Source: Ruminococcus sp. JC304 (lineage in GTDB: Bacteria; Bacillota; Clostridia; Lachnospirales; Lachnospiraceae). Taken from it: 64,000 nucleotides of DNA. Position 1 is the stretch's first letter. Each line of letters starts with the position of its first letter. The stretch covers positions 3,314,462-3,378,461 of the forward strand of contig HE978651.1 of assembly GCA_000285855.2 (NCBI GenBank). The letters run 5' to 3'. Position numbers and translations under genes: made by a program. The notes beneath the pieces are model-generated. The model was not told the DNA's origin and did not search any database. It saw nothing but the letters and a program-made list of their open reading frames with translations. Below, one piece after another: positions 8,158 through 16,950 of the stretch.

Positions 8158-11100
8158 AAGTTGTCCATCTGCATTTTCTTTTTTTCAAATCCAGAGACTT
8201 CTATCCGCCATTTCATTAAACCATTCTGGGCATAATAATCATGTTCTGTACTACTTCCACCATTTTCATCATTTGCATCAACTTTACGAACTGTTGGAGT
8301 AGTCGGAGTTGGTGGTGACGACGGCTTATAATCATTATTTCCTGTCACTTCTGCCTCTTTAAAATGAACCTTGTTATAATAGGTAGTGTCATTTTCAGGT
8401 ATGTCAGCTGTGGAACTATATTCCAGTTCAAATTTTTGATTCTCTTCTTTAAACCAAGGCTGGGATGATATAATTTCATATCCAATCTTTTTATTATCTG
8501 ATGAACTTATTGGAGTAATTGTAAAATTTCCTTCCCCCAGTTTAGCTTTCCACTTTGTAACAATGTCATTATACTGTTGCTCAGTAAACCATTGTCCACC
8601 TTTAAGCTCATCCTTAAAATTCCACTCTCCGGTAATATCTTTCTGCGGATCAATTGTAACCTTCCATCTTAATGTCAATGTATTATCACTATTTTTTTCT
8701 GTACCAGTTCCTGATTTTTTCAACTGCTTATTTTCACCAGCCCATTTCCATTCCGTGACTTCCCATTTTCCATCAATAGAACCACCTGGCGGTGTCATAC
8801 TCGCTTTATTGACTGTGTTACCATTTGACACTGCTTTAGTCGTGTATGTAATCGTATAAGTATCAGTTGTTCCCACCGGAAATGTATATGGAAGTGTAAT
8901 CTCATTTTTATTTTCAATAGCTGGTTCAATGTGAACTGTCGTATTCGGCAATGACGTTAAATCGTTATTTGATGTCCCTATCTCATCTTTTAATTCCCAA
9001 CCACCTATGTCCTTCTTACGTAGATTAATAACAACTGTCCATGTAATCGTTCCGTCTCCATTATCAGTACCTAATTTAAGTAAATCTTTAAAATCTGTTT
9101 CAACTTTCTGATGATCAGAAATATCATTTCCATGATTATTTTTTGATGTTACAGTAACATTATTTTGAGCTTTTTCTCCATTTGCAAAATCTTCCGCTGG
9201 AATTTTCGCATAATACACCAATTCATATTCCGCACCAGGAGCCATTTTATCCAATTCTAATTGAAAATTAGTATCTGATGACAAATCTAGCTTCTCACTT
9301 GAACCATCCGGTTTTTTCAAGATTATATCTTTACTGAAATCGAATTGTACATGCGTCATAACATCCGTCAATATAACTTTGTCCCATGTTCCATTTGTGC
9401 TATTGACCTTAATAGTATATTTTAAAGTACCATTCTCATAGTCTATGTCACTAACTCCCTTAGTAACAGAAATATCTCCTTTCTCATTAACATTATCTTT
9501 AATTGTTACATCAACATCTACACTTTGTTTAAAAGTAATCTTTGTTTCTTCGCTGCCTCCAGTCTCTATTTCACTGGCCTTCCCATCAAAAGATAACCAT
9601 CCATTAAAATCTGATCTTTCATTTTTTGCGGCATAATCATCATAAAATGTTATAATAATATTTCCATTTTCAATAGTATAAGTACCCGCATATGCCCCTC
9701 CAACTCCTGCTGATACATAACCAGATCCTGTAAATTTTTTCAGCGAATCAGGAAGTGGATACTGAATAACTTTATTACCATTTTGCAGACTTCCCTTTGG
9801 CAATAAATATTTCATATTAAACTGAACAAAATCATCTTTATCTATTGTTTTGTCAGACGGTAAATCCAACCATTCCCCCTGACCTTTTATCTTATACTTT
9901 GCAGAAACTTCAGTAATATTCTCAGTAAAGTTATATGGTGCTTCATAAACAGAAATATCATTATTTTGCCCATTCACCTTAGCCGGTGATTTATGTGGTT
10001 TTTTCGAAGGAACTTTCGGAGTCTCCTGTGGCTCTTCCGTTACCTCCGGTGCCGGAGTTTCCTGTGGTTCTTCGGTTACTTCCGGGGCTGGAGTTGTTTC
10101 TGTTGTTTCTTCCCCATGATTGTCATCTGCCAGTGCCGGGTTTTCCGGGATGGAGACGTAGCCTTTGATATTTTCGCTTCTTATATTATAGGTGTTGTTT
10201 CTGACTGCTTTGTCGGCGTCGCCTACGATGGCGGTCAGGGTGCTGTCATCAGCGGAGGTTACGATTCCGGCGTGGTCGGCGCTGCTGTCCAGGTCAGTAT
10301 CCAGCAGGAGCAGGTCACCGGTCTTTGGTGTGTAGCCATCCGGATTTGTGTAATTCCATGCACTGCAATCACTGTTCTGTGGAACTGCGCTTGTGGGTAC
10401 TCCTGCGTAGCTCAGACAGAAGTCAGCGAACTGGGCGGACCAGTTGTCCCGGTATGGGTCGTTTGCCCATGCACCGTAGCGGGTGTAGCCGTGGATGGTC
10501 TGTCCGTCCTCTGCCACTGCGTAGTTAGCTGTGCTCTCTGTGTATCCGGTCTGGGTCTGGGCGGTGGCCGCCAAGTCCGCACCCCAGTTACCTGTAAGTG
10601 TCACACTGCTTACTGTGTTCTGCCATACATCTCCATTCTCTACGTCTGCATCAGGATTGGAATAGCAGGCAAGGGTATGGGTGTGCTCCTCTTTGCCGCA
10701 GATCAGCTCTTTTTTATAGCATTCTGCTGTGTGACGGTGGCCATCGTTTTCCTGCTGGCCACAGATCAGCTCTTTCTTTTTCTCATAACATTCTGCTGTG
10801 TGGTGGTGAGCACCTTCGCCCTCCTCCATACCGCAGGTAAGCTTTTTCTCTATGGTATAGCAACCTTCAAACTCACTATGTACATGGCCCTCTTCTGTAT
10901 TTGTGCAAGTCAGAACCTGTTCTTCTGTATAACAGGCATCTGTGTGCTGATGTCCATCGGATTCCGGAGTCTGACAGACCAGAGCTTCTACTTCTCTGTA
11001 ACAGTCATCTGTATGATGGTGGGCTCCCTCTCCCTCCTCCTTGCCGCAGATCAGCTTCTCCTCATAGCAGTCCTCTGTGTGGGTATGCTCCTCCTTACCG

Positions 11101-11261
11101 CAGTAGGTGTCCGCCTCGGCGGTCAGTGCCGGAAGGATCAATGCATAGACAGTACAAAAAACCACCAGACACGCAAGAATACTTACTGTCTTCTGCCAGC
11201 GCTTACGCCTGCGCTCCTGTAATTTATGCTTTGCCGCTTCCCGCAACAATAATTTTTTCAT
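8154..11261 (-). CDS. Pilus tip adhesin, N-terminal part with Cys/His repeats and CHAP-like domain
   Basis: Frame of 1,035 codons. Residues about 26-48 form a long signal/membrane segment. About 53-200 hold seven or so repeats of the form C-GKEE-HTHTEDCY, rich in Cys and His. Next comes an amidase-like CHAP/NlpC domain, recognisable from WSAQFADFCLSYAGV and SADHAGIV, then a Pro/Thr/Glu linker with two PAPEVTEEPQET repeats. Several beta-sandwich adhesin domains follow up to SGFEKKK. The frame ends without an anchor; the LPETG part is in the -1 frame (6778-8157). AAGGAGAG precedes the ATG. It is likely the large tip adhesin of the pilus. Confidence 0.85.
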   Translation of the reverse strand: MKKLLLREAAKHKLQERRRKRWQKTVSILACLVVFCTVYALILPALTAEADTYCGKEEHTHTEDCYEEKLICGKEEGEGAHHHTDDCYREVEALVCQTPESDGHQHTDACYTEEQVLTCTNTEEGHVHSEFEGCYTIEKKLTCGMEEGEGAHHHTAECYEKKKELICGQQENDGHRHTAECYKKELICGKEEHTHTLACYSNPDADVENGDVWQNTVSSVTLTGNWGADLAATAQTQTGYTESTANYAVAEDGQTIHGYTRYGAWANDPYRDNWSAQFADFCLSYAGVPTSAVPQNSDCSAWNYTNPDGYTPKTGDLLLLDTDLDSSADHAGIVTSADDSTLTAIVGDADKAVRNNTYNIRSENIKGYVSIPENPALADDNHGEETTETTPAPEVTEEPQETPAPEVTEEPQETPKVPSKKPHKSPAKVNGQNNDISVYEAPYNFTENITEVSAKYKIKGQGEWLDLPSDKTIDKDDFVQFNMKYLLPKGSLQNGNKVIQYPLPDSLKKFTGSGYVSAGVGGAYAGTYTIENGNIIITFYDDYAAKNERSDFNGWLSFDGKASEIETGGSEETKITFKQSVDVDVTIKDNVNEKGDISVTKGVSDIDYENGTLKYTIKVNSTNGTWDKVILTDVMTHVQFDFSKDIILKKPDGSSEKLDLSSDTNFQLELDKMAPGAEYELVYYAKIPAEDFANGEKAQNNVTVTSKNNHGNDISDHQKVETDFKDLLKLGTDNGDGTITWTVVINLRKKDIGGWELKDEIGTSNNDLTSLPNTTVHIEPAIENKNEITLPYTFPVGTTDTYTITYTTKAVSNGNTVNKASMTPPGGSIDGKWEVTEWKWAGENKQLKKSGTGTEKNSDNTLTLRWKVTIDPQKDITGEWNFKDELKGGQWFTEQQYNDIVTKWKAKLGEGNFTITPISSSDNKKIGYEIISSQPWFKEENQKFELEYSSTADIPENDTTYYNKVHFKEAEVTGNNDYKPSSPPTPTTPTVRKVDANDENGGSSTEHDYYAQNGLMKWRIEVSGFEKKKMQMDNL
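8179..8185 (-). other. Slippery A7 tract at the adhesin frameshift
   Basis: On the coding strand the sequence is GAA AAA AAG in the upstream frame, that is A_AAA_AAG, the slippery heptamer used by E. coli dnaX. A -1 slip gives GAA AAT GCA GAT, which joins exactly the C-terminal frame. No clear downstream hairpin or upstream SD-like stimulator was seen. A missing A in the assembly, or a phase-variable tract, would look the same. Confidence 0.8.
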
Positions 11262-11291
11262 ATTGACATCTCTCCTTATCCCCGGCGCTGA

Positions 11292-11885
11292 TTATTTCAC
11301 AGTGCCAAATGATTTCAAAGGCCAAAGCCTGAATACGATTTTCCCTACGATCTGCTCCTCTGCCACGCAGCCTACGGAAGTGTTACGGCTGTCTATGGAA
11401 GTGGATCTGTGGTCTCCCATAACGAAGTATCTGCCGTCCGGCACCTGATATGGAAGCTTGATGTTGCAGTCACCCAGGGCTTTCTCTGTCAGATAGGGCT
11501 CATCCAGAAGTTCGCCATCCACGGTGACATTTCCCTTCTTATCTATATCTACCCAGCTTCCGGGACCTGCGATCATTCGCTTTACCAATATCTTGTTATT
11601 GTAGTAAAAGGCGATCACATCTCCCTGGGTGAAATCGGCTCCTTTTACGGAAACTACGATCTGTCCCTCCTGGATAGTGGGGTACATGGAACTGCCGTAG
11701 ATCTGAAGTACCGGGAGCAGGAGTACGGCGATCAGGACTGCCGTTGCTGCCACGGTAATCAGGGTTCCAAGAGTGTTTCTCAGTACCCGGTGGTATCTGT
11801 GTCTGTATTTTGTTCTGTTTAATTCCGCCTCCAGCTGGGTTACTGTAGGCATGGATGTGATTTCTTTGCTGGTCTTTTTCCTCAT
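11292..11885 (-). CDS. lepB: Signal peptidase I of the pilus locus
   Basis: Protein of 197 aa in the S26 type I signal peptidase family. A membrane helix (about residues 40-62, TLITVAATAVLIAVLLLPV) is followed by the Ser motif GSSMYPTIQEG, the Lys motif ILVKRMIAGPG with the general base, and the GDHRSTSIDSR box. It should cleave the signal peptides of pilins at the outer membrane face; dedicated copies in pilus operons are known in other Firmicutes. Its ATG overlaps the upstream stop by 4 bp (ATGA), so the two genes are translationally coupled. Confidence 0.92.
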   Translation of the reverse strand: MRKKTSKEITSMPTVTQLEAELNRTKYRHRYHRVLRNTLGTLITVAATAVLIAVLLLPVLQIYGSSMYPTIQEGQIVVSVKGADFTQGDVIAFYYNNKILVKRMIAGPGSWVDIDKKGNVTVDGELLDEPYLTEKALGDCNIKLPYQVPDGRYFVMGDHRSTSIDSRNTSVGCVAEEQIVGKIVFRLWPLKSFGTVK

Positions 11886-12184
11886 TCCTGAATGCCTTCA
11901 TTCTCCTGACTGTCTGTGGGTTTTGTATCTGTATGGCCGGGGGCCTGCTGCCGGATGTTCTCCAGGTACTGGTCTGCGGCTGCCTGTGCTGCCTCAAATA
12001 CCCGGTTGATCCGAAGTGCGGCTTCTGCGATGGATCCGGCTTCCTCTGTCATGATCCTTCGTTCCTCCAGCTGCTGTCTGGCTTCTGCCAGCTCCTGCTG
12101 CAGGCGCTCTACTTCTTTGCTCTGTTCCAGAAGCATTTCCAGTAAATCGGTACGGCTCAGACGCCTTAATTCTTTGTCAGTCAT
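11882..12184 (-). CDS. Coiled-coil protein of the pilus operon, function unknown
   Basis: Protein of about 100 aa starting MTDKELRRLSR. The ATG at 12184 is chosen because AAGGAG lies 8 bases upstream; a longer frame to 12247 would run into the terminator. Residues about 15-55 form a strongly heptad-like coiled coil (LLEQSKEVERLQQELAEARQ), with an alpha-helical stretch and a polar tail after it. It is the first gene after the riboswitch. I do not recognise a function; the position suggests a pilus assembly or regulatory helper. No signal peptide is visible, so it is probably cytoplasmic. Confidence 0.75.
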   Translation of the reverse strand: MTDKELRRLSRTDLLEMLLEQSKEVERLQQELAEARQQLEERRIMTEEAGSIAEAALRINRVFEAAQAAADQYLENIRQQAPGHTDTKPTDSQENEGIQE

Positions 12185-12233
12185 ACTTATGCTCCTTATT
12201 TCTGATACAGCAATCTGCTGTGTTTTTGACAAA

Positions 12234-12278
12234 TAAAAAAGCTGCAATCATTCTCTATCGTTAGTGAATAATTGCAGC
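12234..12278 (-). terminator. Intrinsic terminator in the pilus leader
   Basis: Arms GCTGCAATCATTC (12241-12253) and GAATAATTGCAGC (12266-12278) form a 13-bp stem with one imperfect pair. On the minus strand it is followed by six T. It lies between the riboswitch and the first gene, as the expression platform would. Confidence 0.85.
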
Positions 12279-12284
12279 CGAACT

Positions 12285-12405
12285 ATCTCTCTGTAACTCT
12301 TATGTGGTCAATGCCGGGGGATGTATCCTGTGGGTATCGCTCCTCCCTGCCTGCCGTTCAAGAGACTCCTAGCTTTGCGTCCCTGGCTTGCACCAGGTTT
12401 GCTTT
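12285..12405 (-). promoter_or_regulatory. c-di-GMP-I (GEMM) riboswitch-like aptamer
   Basis: Minus-strand RNA shows the GEMM hallmarks in order: GCAAACC (12396-12402), a stem with a GCAA tetraloop, then GGACGCAAAGC ending near 12372. A larger third helix region and GAUACCC follow. The P3 side is less canonical than in reference examples, so a variant specificity (for example cGAMP) is possible. It lies between a strong promoter and a terminator ahead of the pilus genes, so ligand binding would decide transcription into the operon. c-di-GMP control of adhesin and pilus genes is established in Clostridia. Confidence 0.75.
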
Positions 12406-12426
12406 TTTTCTGTATTTGTATTTAGT

Positions 12427-12455
12427 ATGATAATACGCTAAAAACGATTTGTCAA
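12427..12455 (-). promoter_or_regulatory. Pilus operon promoter
   Basis: On the minus strand TTGACA (12450-12455), a 17-bp spacer and TATCAT (12427-12432). Transcription would start about 20 bp before the riboswitch. Confidence 0.85.
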
Positions 12456-12660
12456 TATTATCAGAATATTTTGGTTCAGGTTCATGCAAAGTCGAAATTG
12501 TTTCGTTTGAAATCCTTATTTTTTGTGAAATATTACAATGAAGGTCATGCTATATTTTATGCGGATGGTTGTAGATTATGACATAATATTGGTATCTATC
12601 TATTGTATCTTTCCATTTTTTATTATCTCTTCCATATAAATTTTTAAATATCATTGGCAT
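12456..12660. other. AT-rich spacer, no feature seen
   Basis: About 200 bp between the pilus promoter and the ABC transporter terminator. No convincing coding frame, RNA or repeat was found. Confidence 0.6.
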
Positions 12661-12662
12661 AC

Positions 12663-12714
12663 AAAAAGAGCCCCCTGACCAGACAGGCATTGCCTTCACA
12701 GTCAGGGGGTTTTG
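12663..12714 (-). terminator. Terminator of the ABC exporter operon
   Basis: CCCCCTGAC (12671-12679) pairs with GTCAGGGGG (12701-12709). On the minus strand it is followed by CTCTTTTTG. Confidence 0.85.
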
Positions 12715-12730
12715 TAATTTTGCCGATGCT

Positions 12731-14614
12731 TTATGACAGCTCCAGCTTACCTGTATATAATTGATAGTAGGTGCCGTGCTGGCGGATCAGGTCTTCGTGG
12801 TCGCCGCGCTCTATGATCTTGCCGTGATCCAGTACAATGATGGCATTGCTGTTGCGGATGGTGGAAAGTCTGTGGGCAATGACAAATACAGTTCTGCCCT
12901 TCATCAAGTTATCCATTCCCTTCTGTACGATGCTCTCTGTACGGGTATCGATACTGGAGGTTGCTTCATCCAGGATCAGTACCGGCGGGTTGGCTACTGC
13001 TGCTCTGGCAATGGACAGAAGCTGTCTCTGTCCCTGGGACAGTTCTTCGCCGTCTCCGCTTAACATGGTATCATAGCCCTTGGGAAGCATTTTGATGAAC
13101 TGGTCTGCGTGAGCCAGTCTTGCTGCCTCATATACTTCCTCATCTGTGGCATCCAGTTTTCCGTAGCGGATATTTTCCCGGATGGTTCCTGTGAACAGGT
13201 GGGTATCCTGAAGTACGATTCCCAGTGAATGTCTCAGGTCATCTTTCTTGATCTTGGTAATATTGATTCCGTCATAGCGGATCTTACCCTCCTGAATATC
13301 GTAGAAACGGTTGATCAGGTTGGTGATGGTTGTTTTTCCTGCACCTGTGGAGCCTACGAAGGCAAGCTTCTGGCCAGGCTTTGCAAAGAGACTGATATCC
13401 TGAAGGATTACTTTATCCGGGTTATAGCCAAAGGTTACATCCTCGAAGCGGACATCTCCGGTAAGTTCTGTATAGGTTACAGAGCCGTCAGCGGAATGGG
13501 GATGTTTCCATGCCCACATGCCGGTTCTTTCTTTGCATTCTGTAATATTGCCCTGAGCATCTTTTTTCGCATTAACAAGCTCTACATAACCTTCATCTTC
13601 TTCCGGTTTCTCATCGATCAGGTTGAAGATTCGCTCTGCACCTGCCAGCGCCATGACAATGGCATTGAACTGCTGTGCCACCTGCATGAAGGGCTGGGTA
13701 AAGCTCTTTGTGAACTGCAGATAGGAAGCCATAACACCCAGAGTGATGCCGCCTACTCCTGCTACAGAGAGAAGTCCTCCCAGAACTGCTGTGAGCACGA
13801 ACTGCAGGTTACCGATATTTCCGATGACAGGACCCATCATGTTGGCATATTTGTTGGCACTGGCTGAGCTTTCAAAGAGAGCTTCGTTCAGACGGTCAAA
13901 TTCCTGTTCGGATTTTGCTTCATGGTTGAAGACTTTAACTACTTTCTGGCCATTCATGCGCTCTTCCACAAATCCGGTCACATCTGCCAGAGATACCTGC
14001 TGTTTGATGAAATATTTACCACTGTTTGCCCCGATCTTACCGGTGACTGCCAGCATAATAAAGATAACAGCCACAGCCAGAATGGTCAGCAGGGGGCTGA
14101 GCATCAGCATGGAAATAAAGGTTACGATAATAGTAAACAGTGCCATCAGTCCCTGGGGGATTGCCTGGCTGATCATCTGTCTCAGCGTATCCGTATCATT
14201 GGTGTAGAGACTCATGATGGAGCCATTGGTATTCTGGTCGAAGTAACGGATAGGCAGAGTCTGCATGTGTTCAAACATATCGTCACGGATACGCTTGAGT
14301 ACGCCCTGTCCGATGAATACCATCATTCTGCTGTAAATAAAGGTTGCGATTACACCTACTGCGAAGATGCAGCCCAGAACTGCCATAGCCTTGTACAGCT
14401 CTGCATAATTGGGGTCTGTCTGTCCGATCAGCGGGATAATATAATCATCCAGCAGATATTTCAGGGACAGGGATACGGAAATGCTGGCTACTGCACTGAG
14501 AAAGATGCAGACAAATACCAGTATCAGCCGCAGCTTATAGGTTTCGGTTATATATTTCAGAAGTCTTTTGGCAGTTTTGATGGTGTTCTGGTCTACTTTT
14601 TTCTTCTTATTCAT
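12731..14614 (-). CDS. ABC exporter subunit with canonical catalytic site
   Basis: About 627 aa from the ATG at 14614, chosen for AAAGGAGGCGG upstream and the ATGAATAA overlap with the previous stop. Six membrane helices in the N-terminal half (type IV ABC fold), then a nucleotide-binding domain with Walker A GSTGAGKTT, signature LSQGQRQ and Walker B LILDEATSSID with the catalytic Glu. A 40-residue insert (about 355-395) lies before the NBD. The partner at 14607-16340 has Asp in place of Glu but a VSGGQ signature. The pair therefore forms a heterodimeric multidrug-type exporter with one degenerate site, as in BmrCD/LmrCD-like systems. Confidence 0.92.
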   Translation of the reverse strand: MNKKKKVDQNTIKTAKRLLKYITETYKLRLILVFVCIFLSAVASISVSLSLKYLLDDYIIPLIGQTDPNYAELYKAMAVLGCIFAVGVIATFIYSRMMVFIGQGVLKRIRDDMFEHMQTLPIRYFDQNTNGSIMSLYTNDTDTLRQMISQAIPQGLMALFTIIVTFISMLMLSPLLTILAVAVIFIMLAVTGKIGANSGKYFIKQQVSLADVTGFVEERMNGQKVVKVFNHEAKSEQEFDRLNEALFESSASANKYANMMGPVIGNIGNLQFVLTAVLGGLLSVAGVGGITLGVMASYLQFTKSFTQPFMQVAQQFNAIVMALAGAERIFNLIDEKPEEDEGYVELVNAKKDAQGNITECKERTGMWAWKHPHSADGSVTYTELTGDVRFEDVTFGYNPDKVILQDISLFAKPGQKLAFVGSTGAGKTTITNLINRFYDIQEGKIRYDGINITKIKKDDLRHSLGIVLQDTHLFTGTIRENIRYGKLDATDEEVYEAARLAHADQFIKMLPKGYDTMLSGDGEELSQGQRQLLSIARAAVANPPVLILDEATSSIDTRTESIVQKGMDNLMKGRTVFVIAHRLSTIRNSNAIIVLDHGKIIERGDHEDLIRQHGTYYQLYTGKLELS

Positions 14615-16340
14615 CTTCTCCGCCTCCTTTGACCTGTGATTCATATACTTCTCTGTAAATCTCATTTGTTTTCAGTAATTCTTCGGAGGTTCCTACTCCT
14701 GCGATCTTACCGTCATCCAGTACAATGATCTGATCTGCATCTTCAATAGAAGAAACTCGCTGTGCAATGATCAGCTTGGTGGTATCCGGGATTTCCTCGC
14801 GGAAGGCCTTACGGATCAGGGCATCTGTCCTGGTATCTACCGCACTGGTGGAATCATCCAGGATCAGGATCTTTGGCTTCTTCAGCAGGGCTCTGGCAAT
14901 ACACAGACGCTGCTTCTGTCCGCCGGATACATTGTTTCCGCCCTGGACGATCATAGTGTTGTAGCCATCCGGAAATTCATTGACGAATCCGTCTGCCTGT
15001 GCCAGGCGGCAGACTCTCTGAACCTCCTGGTCACTGGCATGCTCATCACCCCAGCGGATATTTTCATAAATGCTGCCTGAGAAAAGCACGTTCTTCTGGA
15101 GAACCATGGATACCTGATCACGGAGAGCTTCCAGATTGTACTTGCGCACATCAACGCCTCCTACCTTTACACTTCCCCCTGTAACATCATAGAGTCTGGG
15201 GATCATCTGCACCAGAGTAGACTTGGCGCTTCCGGTACCACCGATGATTCCTACGGTCTGGCCAGATTTAATATGAAGGTTAATATCCTTCAGGGAAAGG
15301 TTGCCACCTTCTCCTCCGTAGCTGAAGTCCACATGTTCGAAGTCTATGGAGCCGTCTGCCACAGTTTTCACTGCATCAGCCTGATCCTGCATTTCCGGAA
15401 CCTCATCCAGCACTCCTACGATTCGGTCTGTGGATGCCTCAGCGATCATGATCATAACAAATACGAAAGTTACCATCATCAGGGAGCCGATAATCTGCAG
15501 GGCATAGACGATCACACTGGTAAGCTCTCCTACTTCCATGGTGCCGCCTACGATGGATCTGCCACCGATGGCTACCAGGATCAGTACTACCGTATACATG
15601 GTAAACTGCATAACCGGGGAGTTCCATGCCACAATTTTCTCTGCTTTGGTGAAAAGATCATAGACATATCTGGAAATCCCATGAAATTTCTCGATCTCAT
15701 AGTCCTCACGGACGAAAGCCTTTACCACACGGGAGGCGTTTACATTTTCCTGTACGGAATTGTTCAGCACATCGTACTCGTCAAATACCTTGATGAAATG
15801 AGGGTGGGCTGCTTTTGCAATAAAAAGCAGGGTGCCTCCCAGAAATGGTATGGCAATGAGGAAAAGGATTGATGCCGGTTTGCTGATGGTCAGTGTCATG
15901 ATCCATGACAGAATGATCATAAACGGTGCCCTGGCCAGCAATCGGATACTCATCATATATGCCTGCTGCACATTGGTAATGTCTGTGGTCATTCGTGTGA
16001 CCAGTCCTGAGGTGGAAAAATGGTCGATATTTTTGAAGGAAAAATCCTGTACCTTGTAGAAAATATCATGTCTCAGGTTTTTGGCATAGCCTGCTGCTGC
16101 ATAAGCTGCCATATTTCCTGCCTGTACGCCGAAAAACAGCGAAAGCATTGCCATCACAACCAGGATGATTCCTCTCTGTAAGATGTAGCTCAGATTTCCC
16201 TGGGCGATGCCGATGTCAATGATCTTGGCCATCTCCAGGGGAATCAGAACTTCCATCAGAACCTCCAGGATTACCAGAAGCGGTGCCAGAATGGACTGCT
16301 TTTTGTATTCCCGGACGGAACGTAAAAGTTTTTTGTTCAT
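14607..16340 (-). CDS. ABC exporter subunit with degenerate catalytic site
   Basis: 577 aa. Six-helix membrane domain, then an NBD with Walker A GGTGSAKST (Ala in place of the usual Gly before Lys), signature VSGGQKQR and Walker B ILDDSTSAVD, where Asp replaces the catalytic Glu. That is the mark of the degenerate half of heterodimeric exporters. It follows the MarR gene by 24 bp and overlaps the partner start by 8 bp, so all three are one operon. Substrate unknown; the MarR control suggests a toxic or stress-related compound. Confidence 0.92.
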   Translation of the reverse strand: MNKKLLRSVREYKKQSILAPLLVILEVLMEVLIPLEMAKIIDIGIAQGNLSYILQRGIILVVMAMLSLFFGVQAGNMAAYAAAGYAKNLRHDIFYKVQDFSFKNIDHFSTSGLVTRMTTDITNVQQAYMMSIRLLARAPFMIILSWIMTLTISKPASILFLIAIPFLGGTLLFIAKAAHPHFIKVFDEYDVLNNSVQENVNASRVVKAFVREDYEIEKFHGISRYVYDLFTKAEKIVAWNSPVMQFTMYTVVLILVAIGGRSIVGGTMEVGELTSVIVYALQIIGSLMMVTFVFVMIMIAEASTDRIVGVLDEVPEMQDQADAVKTVADGSIDFEHVDFSYGGEGGNLSLKDINLHIKSGQTVGIIGGTGSAKSTLVQMIPRLYDVTGGSVKVGGVDVRKYNLEALRDQVSMVLQKNVLFSGSIYENIRWGDEHASDQEVQRVCRLAQADGFVNEFPDGYNTMIVQGGNNVSGGQKQRLCIARALLKKPKILILDDSTSAVDTRTDALIRKAFREEIPDTTKLIIAQRVSSIEDADQIIVLDDGKIAGVGTSEELLKTNEIYREVYESQVKGGGEDE

Positions 16341-16364
16341 CTTTGTTGATGTCCTCCTTGTATT

Positions 16365-16862
16365 TTATTTTTTGTAATTACTGTCTTTTTTGTTGCACAT
16401 TTTCTTTCTGTTTTCGCACATCTGCCACAGAACCTGTTTGCACAGCTCCACATCCTCTTTTGGGATGCCCCGGATCATTGCTGCTTCGTCCTCTTCAATG
16501 CTGTGAAGGATGGGCTGGCGCAGGGACTCTGCCCTTTCTGTGGGAAGGATCCGTTTCAGACGGGCATCCTGCTTCGCACATTCTCTGTAAATGTATCCGT
16601 TTTTCTCCATTAGCTGCAGGATTCCTGTTACTGTGGGTTTTCTGATCTGAAATTCCTCTTCGATATCTTTCTGATAAATATCTCTGTGTATGGTTTCCAG
16701 AAGAATAAATTTCAGCACATGTTTCTGCATAAGTGTCAGATCATCATTCTCTATCATTTCCGCTGGATTGTGACGTCTCATGGAATGGGATAAAATGCGG
16801 ATCAGACGGCCTACGTGCATATTGTTCAGTTTCTGCCTGGTTTCCTCGTCTATTACGTTCAC
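16365..16862 (-). CDS. MarR-family transcriptional regulator
   Basis: Up to 165 aa. Winged-helix core from about TLMQKHVLKFI to RILPTERAESL, with the recognition helix IRKPTVTGILQLMEKNGYI and the wing DARLKRILPT. MarR proteins bind palindromes as dimers and commonly control an adjacent exporter. The start is uncertain: the frame can open at GTG (16862), but that GTG is part of the GGGAGGTGA ribosome site; the first ATG is at 16820 with a weak site. It is the first gene of the exporter operon, whose promoter carries a GTTAG-N4-CTAAC palindrome. Confidence 0.88.
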   Translation of the reverse strand: MNVIDEETRQKLNNMHVGRLIRILSHSMRRHNPAEMIENDDLTLMQKHVLKFILLETIHRDIYQKDIEEEFQIRKPTVTGILQLMEKNGYIYRECAKQDARLKRILPTERAESLRQPILHSIEEDEAAMIRGIPKEDVELCKQVLWQMCENRKKMCNKKDSNYKK

Positions 16863-16897
16863 CTCCCGGATTTTGCCATATGGTTAGGATGCTATCT

Positions 16898-16941
16898 GTT
16901 AGTTTCCTAACTATTATAGGGAATTGCTTTTTTATTGTCAA
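16898..16941 (-). promoter_or_regulatory. marR promoter with palindromic operator
   Basis: Minus-strand TTGACA (16936-16941), 17-bp spacer, TATAAT (16913-16918). Immediately downstream is GTTAGGAAACTAAC (16898-16911), a 5-bp-arm palindrome at the transcription start. This is a typical autorepression site for the MarR regulator; binding is inferred. Confidence 0.85.
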
Positions 16942-16950
16942 TACATATTT

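Noticed and set aside
10020-11110. CRISPR-like repeats
   Set aside because: The repeats are in-frame protein repeats of the adhesin; no regular spacer pattern. No CRISPR array was seen anywhere in the window.
9993-11222. 409-codon plus-strand frame opposite the tip adhesin
   Set aside because: Antisense to the repeat-rich Cys/His region; its composition mirrors that repeat and no ribosome site is present.
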